In this document: piece by piece, positions 28,323 through 39,151 of the stretch
Layout of the letters: every line of letters begins with the position of its first letter
Numbering within the stretch: the stretch's first letter is position 1
NCBI GenBank assembly: GCA_025054935.1
Contig: JANWZD010000002.1
Span: forward strand, 274,131-338,130
Length of the DNA: 64,000 nt
Origin: Dehalococcoidia bacterium
Lineage (GTDB): Bacteria; Chloroflexota; Dehalococcoidia; SpSt-223
Direction of reading: 5' to 3'
Notes under the pieces: generated by a model
Seen by the model: only the letters and a program-made list of their open reading frames with translations
Databases searched by the model: none
What the model was told of the DNA's origin: nothing
Translations under genes and position numbers: made by a program

Positions 28323-28881
28323 TGCCCCTCCTTCCTTACAAGTCTACGCGGACTGTTCTCGTGCGGCATATCGGAGGGCGACGCAGCCGCTGCCACCTGG
28401 CCAAGCGCGGTCCCGAAGCAGGCGGGAGAGCGGCGTCTCCGCGCTGCTCCCGCTGCCACTGCGGGACACGCGCCTAGCGCGCTGAGGAAGCAGCGGGACG
28501 AGGTCGAGCATGGGCGCCCGCCAAGCACTGCGCGGCCGCGGCCTCTACACCGGCGACCGGCGGAAGACGTCGCTGGGCCGATGGGACCCGCGCTCGGCCC
28601 CTGAGGGTTGCGGAAACGAGTGGGTGGTCGCTGCGACCAAGCGCGTGGAGGACGCGCCAGACGCCATTCCTTCTCCGACTGGCCGAGGCAGTTCAGCCGC
28701 GCCCGGCTCGCCGGCAGCGGTCCCTCTGCTGGTTCTACCACCGCTCTTGCTGAGCGCGAGAGCAGCAGCAGTCTTGATCGGCCTGGCCCGCAGGTCGCCG
28801 TGCGCCGCGCGAAACGGCCGTCGGCGAGCCGCGCCTGAACTTTCCCCCCGCGCTGTCCGCCCGGGGTTTTGCTGGGGAGCG
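28323..28881. other. Gap without recognised gene
   Basis: About 560 bp between the ferredoxin pair and copZ. All six frames give only Arg/Pro/Ala-rich peptides; no motif, tRNA, clear terminator or repeat was recognised. Confidence 0.5.
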
Positions 28882-29103
28882 CTAAGCGGGGGTGACCGAC
28901 GCGACGGGATACTCCTCCTCGGCAAGCACGTCGCGGATGCGGTCGAGCGACACCTTCGATTCGTCGTAGCGCAGCAGCACCGTCTTGGCGGGGATATCCA
29001 CCTTAACCAGCTCGATGCCCGGCTGGGCAGTGAGAGCTTGGGTAATGGCGCGCTCGCAGTGCTCACAGGAGATGTCAGGAACCGAGAGCACAACTGTTGA
29101 CAT
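28882..29103 (-). CDS. copZ: Copper chaperone CopZ-like HMA protein
   Basis: A 73-residue soluble ferredoxin-like (HMA) metallochaperone. The Cu(I) site is in VPDISCEHCERAI; the usual Met before the Cys pair is replaced (DISCEHC rather than GMxCxxC). It ends with EEYPVASVTPA, as in CopZ-type proteins. It is divergent from csoR-copA and shares the regulatory region with them, so it should respond to copper and deliver Cu(I) to CopA's N-terminal HMA domains. An AGGAGG lies 12 bases upstream of the ATG, rather far. Confidence 0.88.
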   Translation of the reverse strand: MSTVVLSVPDISCEHCERAITQALTAQPGIELVKVDIPAKTVLLRYDESKVSLDRIRDVLAEEEYPVASVTPA

Positions 29104-29154
29104 GGCGTTTGCGTTCCTCCTAGGCCGGCCCTGTCAGCCGTCCCTCGCGTTCCA

Positions 29155-29160
29155 ACTATA
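29155..29160 (-). promoter_or_regulatory. Possible -10 element of copZ
   Basis: On the minus strand these bases read TATAGT, 52 bp upstream of the copZ start, with a poor -35 (TTTTCT) at 17 bp. The first CsoR-like operator lies just upstream of it. Confidence 0.35.
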
Positions 29161-29189
29161 CACCGGCCGCGCGGGAAAGAAAAGAGAAT

Positions 29190-29207
29190 ATCCCCCTGGG
29201 GAGGGGG
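29190..29207 (+). promoter_or_regulatory. CsoR-type operator, copy 1
   Basis: ATCCC, eight bases, then GGGGG: a GC-rich inverted repeat of the TAxCCC...GGGxTA class bound by CsoR. It abuts the -35 of csoR and lies between the divergent copZ and csoR promoters, so one repressor site could control both. Confidence 0.45.
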
Positions 29208-29236
29208 TTGAAATGCCGATTTTTGAGCGTTATGCT
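29208..29236 (+). promoter_or_regulatory. csoR-copA operon promoter
   Basis: TTGAAA (29208-29213), 17-bp spacer, TATGCT (29231-29236): a strong sigma-70-like promoter 37 bp upstream of the csoR ATG, flanked on both sides by CsoR-like operators. Confidence 0.6.
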
Positions 29237-29241
29237 TGGAT

Positions 29242-29259
29242 ATCCCTCCGGGGTGGGAT
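29242..29259 (+). promoter_or_regulatory. CsoR-type operator, copy 2
   Basis: ATCCCTCCGGGGTGGGAT: ATCCC, eight bases, GGGAT, a perfect five-base inverted repeat. It covers the expected transcription start of csoR and begins exactly 52 bp after copy 1. Confidence 0.5.
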
Positions 29260-29273
29260 GGGGGAAAGAGAAA

Positions 29274-29540
29274 ATGAAGCCAGAGACCAAGACCAACATC
29301 ATCCGTCGGCTGGCGACCATTGAAGGGCATCTTGCGGCCGTGCGCCGGATGGTGGAGAACGATGCCTACTGTATCGACATCCTGAAGCAGACCTACGCTA
29401 TCCGCCGCGCCATCGAGAAGATGGAGGCGCAGCTGCTGGCCAACCATCTCCAGACCTGCGTTGTCTCCGGCATCGAAGAAGGGCGCAGCGAGCAGGTTGT
29501 CAACGAATTGATCGAACTGTTTGCCCTGAACGCGAAATGA
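29274..29540 (+). CDS. csoR: Copper-sensing repressor CsoR
   Basis: All-helical CsoR/RcnR-family repressor that leaves DNA on binding Cu(I). The 88-residue product starts [20 protein letters not shown] and has the complete Cu(I) ligand set: Cys in [11 protein letters not shown], then His and Cys in NHLQTCVV (Cys, His-x3-Cys). The ATG at 29274 is chosen because it matches the family N-terminus and follows GGGGGAAAGAG; the frame is open from 29208, but that codon is inside the -35 element. It is followed seven bases later by copA. Two matching operators surround its promoter. Confidence 0.92.
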   Translation: MKPETKTNIIRRLATIEGHLAAVRRMVENDAYCIDILKQTYAIRRAIEKMEAQLLANHLQTCVVSGIEEGRSEQVVNELIELFALNAK

Positions 29541-29547
29541 GGACCCA

Positions 29548-32501
<2,954 letters not shown>

Positions 32502-32502
<1 letters not shown>

Positions 32503-32924
32503 TGCGCGCGCTCGCTTCGGCTGTCGGGGCAGCGCTTGTCGCTCTCGCGGCGGCGGGCTGTTTCACCGGAACGGGAGCGGGCGTTCCGGCGCCGCCGGCT
32601 GTCCAGACCGCGGTGGCGCGGCCGGTTCCGGCGGAGCTTCTCGAGGGCGAGCGGCTGTTCGCCCAGCACTGCGCTGCCTGCCACGGTGAGAAGGCCCTTG
32701 GGACCTCGAAGGGGCCGCCGCTCCTCTCCCCAATCTATCTGCCGAACCATCACTCCGATGCGGCATTCCTCGCGGCGGTTCAGCGCGGCGTGGTTCCGCA
32801 CCACTTCAATTTCGGACCGATGCCGCCGATCCCGGGCGTGTCGGCGGACGAGGTGGCAGCGATCACGCGCTACATTCGGTGGCTGCAGCGGGAGGCCGGC
32901 ATTCAGCCGGGAGGCTGGCCATGA
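32502..32924 (+). CDS. Lipid-anchored monohaem c-type cytochrome
   Basis: A 140-residue lipoprotein cytochrome. It has a short hydrophobic signal ending LAAAGC (lipobox Cys at residue 20), a Pro/Ala linker, the haem site HCAACHGEKALG, and a Met ligand candidate in FNFGPMPPIPG, followed by a last helix EVAAITRYIRWLQREAG. This is the small class I layout. Its ATG shares one base with the copA stop (TGATG), so it is translated with the copper pump. Together with the cupredoxin domain it could form an extracellular electron relay, for example accepting electrons from Cu(I); that role is inferred. Confidence 0.85.
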
Positions 32925-33345
32925 CCAAGGTCCAGCGCTCACTTGCTGAGATGGAGGCCGTCGTTCTCGACCTCGGCGCGGCGAATCGAACGGAGTGCCC
33001 TCGCGCTTTAGACCGAGCCCAAGGCTGCGGGCAGCTGGCGCCTCCGTCAGCTTGCCGCTGCCTCTCGGCTACCGCGCTTCCCTACGGAGCATACCCACGC
33101 CGTGGGGGGCGGGCCCGAGGCGGCGCCCCAGCCAACTGGACGGGGACAGCCGCGCCCGGCGCAGGTCCCGCAGCGGCCGTCCCTTGGGTGGGCGCCGCCT
33201 CGCTGCCTGATCCCCGGCCGTTGACCGACGACCGGCTCGCCCGTGTGCGGTGAAGCCAAATTCGGCGTGCTGACGGTCACAGACCTGCTGCGGCGGATTG
33301 CCTCGCATGCCCGCCAGCACACGCGGCGCGGTCGGCAAGCCATGG
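32921..33345 (+). pseudogene. Frame-broken remnant, probably DinB/DUF664-like
   Basis: An ATG at 32921 overlaps the cytochrome stop (ATGA) and opens MTKVQRSLAEMEAVVLDL, like the start of DinB-family proteins. The same frame then turns into low-complexity Pro/Ala peptide but ends PLTDDRLARVR before a stop at 33251-33253. The next frame continues KFGVLTVTDLLRRIASHARQ, typical of the C-terminal helix of DinB-like proteins. The two ends in different frames with an unreadable middle suggest a decayed gene. Family assignment is by pattern only. Confidence 0.4.
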
Positions 33346-33404
33346 CGTCCTCGGCAAGCCGAGATACGCCGGACCGGCAGCGCCGTGAGCTCAAAGGAGG
33401 CCAC

Positions 33405-33567
33405 ATGGAGAGGGCTCCGTCTTCAGCAGGGACGTCGACCCGAAGACGGCTGCCGCGACGCGTGTCTCTCGCGGGAAGGCCTGCGCTTCTGCGCCTCGGG
33501 CTGCAGACAGCTGTTCGAGCGCAAGCTGGAGAAAGACTCAGCGACGATCAGCGCTCGCCCGCGCTAG
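33405..33567 (+). pseudogene. Frame-broken YHS-domain remnant
   Basis: A strong ribosome site (AAAGGAGG, 33393-33400) and ATG at 33405 lead into a YHS domain spread over three frames. One frame gives SVFSRDVDPKTAAATRVSR, another gives SREGLRFCASGCRQLFERK. Two single-base deletions, near 33414 and 33465, would explain this. The first metal-site Cys is also lost (DPVCG expected, DSVFS seen), so decay is more likely than sequencing error. YHS domains are frequent partners of copper and heavy-metal ATPases, which fits this place. Confidence 0.55.
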
Positions 33568-35870
33568 TCGCGGTAGGCGAGGCGGTAGAGATAGTAGTAG
33601 CGGCCGACGAGCCGGACATAGCTCGAGGTCTCGCGATAGGGAATGCGCTCGACGAAGAGATCGGGGTCGAAAGCGAGATTGCCGTTTGTCCAGCGGGGGA
33701 TCACGCCGGGACCAGCGTTGTAGGCCCCCATCGCGAAGTAGGCGTTGCCGGCAAAGCGGCGGAGCTGCTCGCCGAAATAGTAGGCCCCGAACTCGATCGA
33801 GGTCTCTGGCCGATAGAGGTCGGCCACCGTGAAGTCGGCGCGGCCGAGCGCACGGGCGATCCCCTCGCCGGTGGCAGGCATCACCTGGGTCAGCCCGCGA
33901 GCGCCGGCGACGGAGCGGGCGTAGCGGTCGTAGACGCTCTCCTGGCGGATGAGCGCCAAGAGCAGCGCGGGGTCAACGCCGTGGCGGCGCGCTGACTCCT
34001 CGACCAGCGACCGGTAGGGGGTGGGCAGGACAAGCCGGAGCAGCTTCCGCGGCACGCCGGCAAGCGATTTGGCGGGTGAGAGGGCAACAAGCTGCTCGCC
34101 GGCGAAGGCGGTGGCGCGGGCGAGGTCGCGCTCCTCAAGCCAAAGCGCGAGCTGATAGAGCGCGAGCGGGTCGCGGCGCAGGTCAGCGGCAAGGTCGCGG
34201 AACTCTTCGGTCGCTTCACGGTAGAAGCCGGCGCGCAGCAGCTCCTCGCCGCGCTGGAAGGCGGGCTCGGCGAGCAGCGCCGGTCCGGGGCGCCGCATCT
34301 CGACCGTGACTGTGATGCCGGCGAGCGCGCTGACCCAGCGGTCGAGCTCGAGGAGGTCGTTCGGGGTGTCCGTCGCGAATGCTGCGCCGGGCGGCGCTGC
34401 CGCGCTCGGCACGCTCTCCCCGAGCCGAAGTGCCCGCGCGCGCAGTCCCGGCAGGTCGACCGGGGCAGCCTGCTCCGCGGCACGCCACGCGCTCTCCGCG
34501 GCGGCGCGGTCTCCTCGCGCTGCCGCCAGCTTGCCCAGCCAGAGCTGCGCTGCGGCTGCGATCTCGGGACGGGCCGCGCGCGCCGCGTCGGTCAGCAGGG
34601 CTTCCGCTGCCGCGAGGTCGTTCAGTTCGATGTGGACAAGCGCGAGCCGGAGCCGCGCCTCGTCGCGGCGGCTGCTGCCGGGGATCCCCTCGATCAGGCG
34701 GCGGTAGAACGGCACCGCCGCCTGGCTGCGGCCGATCGCCTCATACATTAGGCCGGCTTGGAAGAGCGCTTCGTCGGCGCTGCGCTGTCCTGGGTAGGCC
34801 GTAGCGGCGCGGTCGAAGTCGGCGGCGGCGCGGTCGGGCGCTCCCAAATAGCGGTAGGCGAGCCCGCGGTGAAGCAGGGCGTCGGCGGCGTTCGGCGAGG
34901 CGGGCTCGCGGGCGAGAAAGTCGGTCAGGGCGGCAACCGCCTCCGACTCTCGGTCGGCGTGGTAGAGGATCAGCCCGCGCAGGTACGGTCCCGGGTCGAC
35001 TCCCAGCCGCGCTCCCTCCCGCAGCGCCGCCGCCGCCCAGCCGGTATGGGGGAACGCCTGCATCACTTCGAGATACAGAGCTGCGGCATCGCTTGTCCGT
35101 CCGATGCGGACGAGGGCGCCAGCGTGGCGGTAGCGCACTTCCGCCTTGTACGCATCGGTCTGAGCGAGGGGGGCGACCCGTTGCCACGTCAGCGCGACAC
35201 TCGCGTGGTCACCGAGCTTGGCATAGGAGTCGGCCAGCTTCTCGAGCGCGTCGATCGTCGCAAGGCGAGCGAGCCCGGCGCTTGCGGCGAGGTTCAGTTC
35301 GACGATCGCCTCGGCGTGACGCCCAAGCGCCGCCAGCGATTTCCCGATCTCGAGCGCGAGATAGCCGTCGAGAGCGGTGGGCGATTCGCGATATTCGCGG
35401 AAGAGGCGGATTGCCTCTTGATGGTTGCCGAGGATCTGGTGCGCCTTCGCGCGGATGCCCGTTGCAGCGAGCCGGCGCGGGTCGTCGGGGTAGCGCTCGA
35501 CGAAGGTGTCGAGAGCGGCGATTGCCTCGGCATCGCGGTCGTCGAGGTAGAGCGCTTCGCCCAGAAGGAAGCGCGCGGTCCGGCTGGCCGGCTCGCTCTC
35601 GGGCCGTTCGAGAACGGCGCGATACCGCTCAATCGCAGCGGCGTAGCGGCCCTCGCGCTGGAGCGCGATCCCCTCGTTCAGCAGCCGCTCGGCCTCGAGG
35701 TCGCGGGTTTCGGCGGGGCCTCCAAGCGCCGTCAGCTGCTCGACGAACCAGCCGGTGGCGAGCGGCGTCGGCGGCGCGCCGACGAGCAGCGCTACCGCAG
35801 TGGTGGGGACAAGCGCAAAGAAAACAAGGGGGGATCGAAACCGCAGGCGTCGGAGCGCAGCTCGCAGCAC
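33564..35870 (-). CDS. TPR-containing soluble lytic transglycosylase (SLT domain)
   Basis: A 768-residue exported protein: signal-anchor helix near the N-terminus (PLVFFALVPTTAVALLVG), about 15 TPR-like helical pairs (for example ALQREGRYAAAIERYRAVLE), and a C-terminal SLT domain with catalytic Glu in LLALIRQESVYD, ARGLTQVMPATGEGIA and YFAMGAYNAGPGVIPRW. It cleaves glycan strands with formation of anhydro-MurNAc; the helical part is like the superhelical U domain of Slt70. The frame is open to 35939, but a promoter with its -10 at 35918-35923 lies downstream of that ATG, so the GTG at 35870 is preferred. The stop lies within the YHS remnant on the other strand. Confidence 0.9.
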   Translation of the reverse strand: MLRAALRRLRFRSPLVFFALVPTTAVALLVGAPPTPLATGWFVEQLTALGGPAETRDLEAERLLNEGIALQREGRYAAAIERYRAVLERPESEPASRTARFLLGEALYLDDRDAEAIAALDTFVERYPDDPRRLAATGIRAKAHQILGNHQEAIRLFREYRESPTALDGYLALEIGKSLAALGRHAEAIVELNLAASAGLARLATIDALEKLADSYAKLGDHASVALTWQRVAPLAQTDAYKAEVRYRHAGALVRIGRTSDAAALYLEVMQAFPHTGWAAAALREGARLGVDPGPYLRGLILYHADRESEAVAALTDFLAREPASPNAADALLHRGLAYRYLGAPDRAAADFDRAATAYPGQRSADEALFQAGLMYEAIGRSQAAVPFYRRLIEGIPGSSRRDEARLRLALVHIELNDLAAAEALLTDAARAARPEIAAAAQLWLGKLAAARGDRAAAESAWRAAEQAAPVDLPGLRARALRLGESVPSAAAPPGAAFATDTPNDLLELDRWVSALAGITVTVEMRRPGPALLAEPAFQRGEELLRAGFYREATEEFRDLAADLRRDPLALYQLALWLEERDLARATAFAGEQLVALSPAKSLAGVPRKLLRLVLPTPYRSLVEESARRHGVDPALLLALIRQESVYDRYARSVAGARGLTQVMPATGEGIARALGRADFTVADLYRPETSIEFGAYYFGEQLRRFAGNAYFAMGAYNAGPGVIPRWTNGNLAFDPDLFVERIPYRETSSYVRLVGRYYYLYRLAYRD

Positions 35871-35917
35871 AACTCTCCATGTCAGAGCCGGCCCATCACG
35901 CGGCGCTGACGCCGAGG

Positions 35918-35946
35918 AGTATACCGGGCGGCCAAGCATCGCTCAA
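35918..35946 (-). promoter_or_regulatory. Promoter of the lytic transglycosylase gene
   Basis: On the minus strand TTGAGC (35946-35941), 17-bp spacer, TATACT (35923-35918), giving a start about 40 bp before the GTG at 35870. The -10 is part of the octamer GGTATACT, also seen at two other promoters of this window. Confidence 0.55.
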
Positions 35947-36031
35947 CGGGGAGGCACGGTAATGGTAGGCTTTTCGGGGGTGGAATGCGAGTGATGGTGC
36001 TTTCGCCGAGGGACCGCTCGCCGCGATTGCC

Positions 36032-36916
36032 GTGAGCGAACAGGTCGCCCGCCTGACCGAGATCGCGCTCGACGACCTCGTCGAGGCGGTTGGCTGGCTG
36101 GGCCGAGGCGTGCTGCGTCCTGTCGTCCGGCTTGCTGGGCGGCGCCCCGCTCGCCAGTTCGCCGAAGAGGTAGCAGCGTTTGACCAGCAGGTTGCGCGCG
36201 ACGGCCTCGTCGCGGCCGCGCGGTCGCTCTTGGCGCGTCACGTCGGTTCACTGCAGGTCCGCCGCCTTGCCGCGTTCCCCGCTCAAGGACCGGTCTTGAT
36301 CGTCGCCAATCATCCAGGTTTGACCGATGCGCTCGCCCTGATCGTAGCGATGGGCGACGACGCGCTCATCCTCGTTGCGGCGGACCGCCCCTTCTTTCGC
36401 GCCCTTCCTCACACGCTGCCGTCGCTCCTCCTCGTGCCGGATGACGGCAGCGGACGGATCGGCGCCTTCCGAGCAGTCGCCCGTCGCCTCGCGGAAGGCC
36501 GGCGCGTGGCAACGTTCCCCAGCGGGACGATCGACCCGGACCCGCTGCTTCACGCCGACGCGTTCAGCAGGACAGCCGGCTGGTCACGGCAGCTCACTGC
36601 TCTCCGCCTTCGGCTGCCCGCCCTCTCGATTGTGCCGGTTGCTATCGGCGGCGTGCTCACCCGAGGCGCGCTGCGCCATCCGTTGGCGCGGCTCTATCGA
36701 CCAGGGCCGCAACGCGAGCGCGCTGCCGCAATGCTGCAGGTGGTCGACCCGAGGCTACGACCGGCGGCCGTCCGTCTCGTCGTTGGGCCGCCGCTAGCAG
36801 GAACGGAGCCGGAGCAGGTTGCGCAAGCCTACAGCGAGCTCGCCTCGGCGCTCCGCGCCGAACGAGACTGGAGCGAGGCGCTCGGGTCGAAGAGCCAGCC
36901 GGCCGCGTCGCGGTGA
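36032..36916 (+). CDS. PlsC-like 1-acyl-glycerol-phosphate acyltransferase family protein
   Basis: A 294-residue protein with the acyltransferase catalytic motif as NHPGLTDALAL (His-x4-Asp, about residue 92) after VLIVAN, and FPSGTIDPDP as the third motif (FPEGT in most members). This supports transfer of an acyl chain to a glycerophospholipid-type acceptor at the inner membrane face; the actual substrate is unknown. The start is a GTG at 36032. A 13-codon open frame (from 35993) ends on this start with a GTGA overlap. The 3' end overlaps the convergent methyltransferase by 88 bp. Confidence 0.75.
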   Translation: MSEQVARLTEIALDDLVEAVGWLGRGVLRPVVRLAGRRPARQFAEEVAAFDQQVARDGLVAAARSLLARHVGSLQVRRLAAFPAQGPVLIVANHPGLTDALALIVAMGDDALILVAADRPFFRALPHTLPSLLLVPDDGSGRIGAFRAVARRLAEGRRVATFPSGTIDPDPLLHADAFSRTAGWSRQLTALRLRLPALSIVPVAIGGVLTRGALRHPLARLYRPGPQRERAAAMLQVVDPRLRPAAVRLVVGPPLAGTEPEQVAQAYSELASALRAERDWSEALGSKSQPAASR

Positions 36917-37725
36917 CGGACGGCAAGCCCAAGCTGACCGGCGGCGAGCTGGCGCTTTCGCTCGCGCAGCCACGCTTCGATGCGGTCGCTCGGCGGTGCG
37001 CCGGCGAGAGCAGCTTGATGGAAGGCAAGCATCGCTTCGAGCACCACCCGCTCCTCCTCGCGGTAGCCCTCCGGCTGCGGAGTGATCCGCCACCACGACG
37101 CGCCGCTTCTCGCGACGCGTCCGCCGAACGCCTGGATCGCCGACCCGAGACGACGGCCGGCGGCGCTGTGCACTGTTCCGTCGCGGCTGTCCATCGACGC
37201 ATGATAGCGGGCTTCAATTTCACGGTCGAGCCGCGGCTCGATGACCGGTGTCCAGCGCGTCCGGCCGTCAAAGGTGAGCGTGAACCAGAAGACCGCATCC
37301 GGCGCGCCGAGCGCCTGCAGCTGAGGGACGGCGGTGCTGAGATTGAGCAAGTCGAGCGTGTGGTGGGCGAGAACGAGATCAAACGCGCCCGGCGCGGTGC
37401 GCGCCGCTTCCTCGAGCGACTGGCGGAGGAACGTCACCGTCACACCGCGCGCAGCGAGGTCGGCGCGGCGCGGCGCGAAGAGACGGGTACCGCGCGCGAC
37501 CGCTTCCTCATCCTCATCGATAGCGACGATTGCGGCCTCTCTCCCGTCCCCAACCAGCCCCCACCGCAGCAATCGGTCGACCATTGTTCCGATCCCGGCG
37601 CCGACCTCGATGATCCGCCATGCGGGACGCTCGCGGAGCGTGCGGCGTACCCACGCGAGAACTCGTCGGTTCAGGGAGCGGTCGTCGAGCGCGACTTTTG
37701 CCGCAAGGTAGGCGTAGTGGTCTAT
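36829..37725 (-). CDS. Class I SAM-dependent methyltransferase, apparent AUA start
   Basis: A 298-residue methyltransferase with motif I as WRIIEVGAGIGTMVDRLL, acidic loop AAIVAIDEDEEAV, FDLVLAHHTLDLL (motif IV) and VFWFTLTFDGRTRW. It ends the six-gene operon that begins at 41285. There is no ATG, GTG or TTG between motif I and position 37848, which lies deep inside the upstream gene. An ATA at 37725-37723 overlaps the upstream stop as ATAG, has GGAGAG five to six bases upstream, and is followed by DHYAYLAAKVALDDRSL, which looks like the true N-terminus. The alternatives are a TTG at 37848 with a 127-bp overlap, or a decayed start. Substrate unknown; see the operon finding. Confidence 0.72.
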   Translation of the reverse strand: MDHYAYLAAKVALDDRSLNRRVLAWVRRTLRERPAWRIIEVGAGIGTMVDRLLRWGLVGDGREAAIVAIDEDEEAVARGTRLFAPRRADLAARGVTVTFLRQSLEEAARTAPGAFDLVLAHHTLDLLNLSTAVPQLQALGAPDAVFWFTLTFDGRTRWTPVIEPRLDREIEARYHASMDSRDGTVHSAAGRRLGSAIQAFGGRVARSGASWWRITPQPEGYREEERVVLEAMLAFHQAALAGAPPSDRIEAWLRERKRQLAAGQLGLAVRHRDAAGWLFDPSASLQSRSARSAEASSL

Positions 37726-38078
37726 TGCTGCCTCTCCCGCTGCAGACTGATGACCAGGGCGACGATCAGCAGGATCTCGATGATTTTGTCGATATAGCCG
37801 ATGGCGCCGAGCGGCGCGGCCGGGTTCTTTTCGCCGAGCGCCACCCAAGCGAGGATCGTCACTCCGGTATACCCGATGAACAGAAAGTGCAGAAGCGGAC
37901 GGCGCGCTGCGCCCAGCGGCACATTGGTGAGGTAGGCGAACGTGAGCGCGAGGTAGCCGACGCCGTTCAGAAAGAAGGCAACATCGAATCGCCCCATCAT
38001 GAACAGGAGCGAGAAGTGGATAAGCGCGGTGGCAAGGGCGAGGAGCGTGATGGCAAGGCGCAGGGGCGAGATCGGCAT
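37722..38078 (-). CDS. Small four-helix membrane protein
   Basis: A 118-residue protein with four predicted membrane helices: LAITLLALATALIHFSLLF, VAFFLNGVGYLALTFAYLT, LHFLFIGYTGVTILAWVAL and IIEILLIVALVISL. The N-terminus is short and the C-terminus ends with SLQRERQQ. No family is recognised with certainty. It lies 10 bp downstream of the glycosyltransferase and overlaps the methyltransferase, so it belongs to the pterin-like operon, perhaps as a membrane anchor or transporter subunit for the product. Confidence 0.75.
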   Translation of the reverse strand: MPISPLRLAITLLALATALIHFSLLFMMGRFDVAFFLNGVGYLALTFAYLTNVPLGAARRPLLHFLFIGYTGVTILAWVALGEKNPAAPLGAIGYIDKIIEILLIVALVISLQRERQQ

Positions 38079-38088
38079 GGTCCCCCTC

Positions 38089-39144
38089 CTAGTGACAAGC
38101 GGCGAGAAAGGCGCGCGCGTCCTCCATCGACTGTTTCCACGTCGGATGCCGATTGTAGCGGTCGAGGGCGGCGAGGCTCATGGCGAGCCGGCGCTCGCGG
38201 TCGAGAAGCGCGCGAAGCGCTGCGGCGACCCCGCCGACATCCGCGGGGTCGACAAGGAAGCCGTTCTCTCCGCTGGTGACGAACTCGCTTGCGCCTCCGG
38301 CCCACGAGACAATCGCCGGAAGCCCAAACCCCATCGCTTCGAGAGCGGCAATGCCGAACCCTTCGTGCCACGACGGCTGAGCGAAGACGTCCGACTTCCT
38401 GAGGATCTGAATGAGCGCGCTGTCTGCGAGCCTGCCGCTGAACTGGACTGCCTCTTCCACGCCGAGCGCGCGTGCCTGCCGGCGCAGTGCCGCCGCATAA
38501 CGCGGGGCGACGACCCCGCCGACGATCGTCAGCTGCCACGCTCCCGGAGGAAGCTGCGCCGCCGCGCAGATCAAGGTCTCGACGTTCTTCCGGGGCTCAA
38601 GGTTGCCTACGGTGACAATCCGCAGCGGCCTGGGGTGCCGCGCGCGCGCGACGACATCCTCGGCCGCGAGAGCGCCGAGCCGGTCGCGTCCCGGAAACGC
38701 GAGGTGGCAGGGGAGGGCGCTCCCGCGCAGCGCGAGCACGGATGCCATGGTCGCGCGCGAGTTGACGATCGCGCCGGTGAGGCTGAGGAGGTAGCGCCGT
38801 TCGAAGAGAGCGCCGAGCCGATCGCGGGGAAACTCCGAAACCCGAAGATGATGGACGATCGCGATGATCGGCCGGCGGAGCCGTCGGGCAATCGCGGCAT
38901 TCGCCCAGCAGAGAGAAAGGTGGCAGAGTTCATCCTCCAAGATGAGGTCTGGGGAGAACCGAGCAAGCCGCGACGCAAGAGGGAAGAAGTTGTCGAGAAG
39001 AGCGGCGGGGAAGGGACGACGCCGCAGTGAGACGACGATCACCTCGTCGCCAGCGTCGCGGAGGGCGCGGACCAGCATCCGGTCATAGAGATAGCCGCCC
39101 GATCGCTGCCCGAGCGAACCGTACACGATCAGCGCGACCCGCAT
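38089..39144 (-). CDS. GT4-type glycosyltransferase
   Basis: A 351-residue GT-B glycosyltransferase. It starts MRVALIVYGSLGQRSGGYLY, has VTVGNLEPRKNVETLI at the domain junction, and the GT4 nucleotide-sugar motif DVFAQPSWHEGFGIAALEAM with VSWAGGASEF. The ATG at 39144 lies seven bases after the PTPS stop; the frame is open to 39321 but only as out-of-frame readthrough of that gene. Its place among pterin-type enzymes suggests a small-molecule acceptor rather than a polysaccharide; this is inference. Cyanobacteria are known to glycosylate pterins with a glycosyltransferase, which makes the idea reasonable. Confidence 0.85.
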   Translation of the reverse strand: MRVALIVYGSLGQRSGGYLYDRMLVRALRDAGDEVIVVSLRRRPFPAALLDNFFPLASRLARFSPDLILEDELCHLSLCWANAAIARRLRRPIIAIVHHLRVSEFPRDRLGALFERRYLLSLTGAIVNSRATMASVLALRGSALPCHLAFPGRDRLGALAAEDVVARARHPRPLRIVTVGNLEPRKNVETLICAAAQLPPGAWQLTIVGGVVAPRYAAALRRQARALGVEEAVQFSGRLADSALIQILRKSDVFAQPSWHEGFGIAALEAMGFGLPAIVSWAGGASEFVTSGENGFLVDPADVGGVAAALRALLDRERRLAMSLAALDRYNRHPTWKQSMEDARAFLAACH

Positions 39145-39151
39145 TCGTTCG

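Noticed and set aside
33243..33995. 250-codon plus-strand frame over the YHS remnant and the transglycosylase 3' end
   Set aside because: It joins a DinB-like end to antisense of the transglycosylase; neither half is a complete domain.
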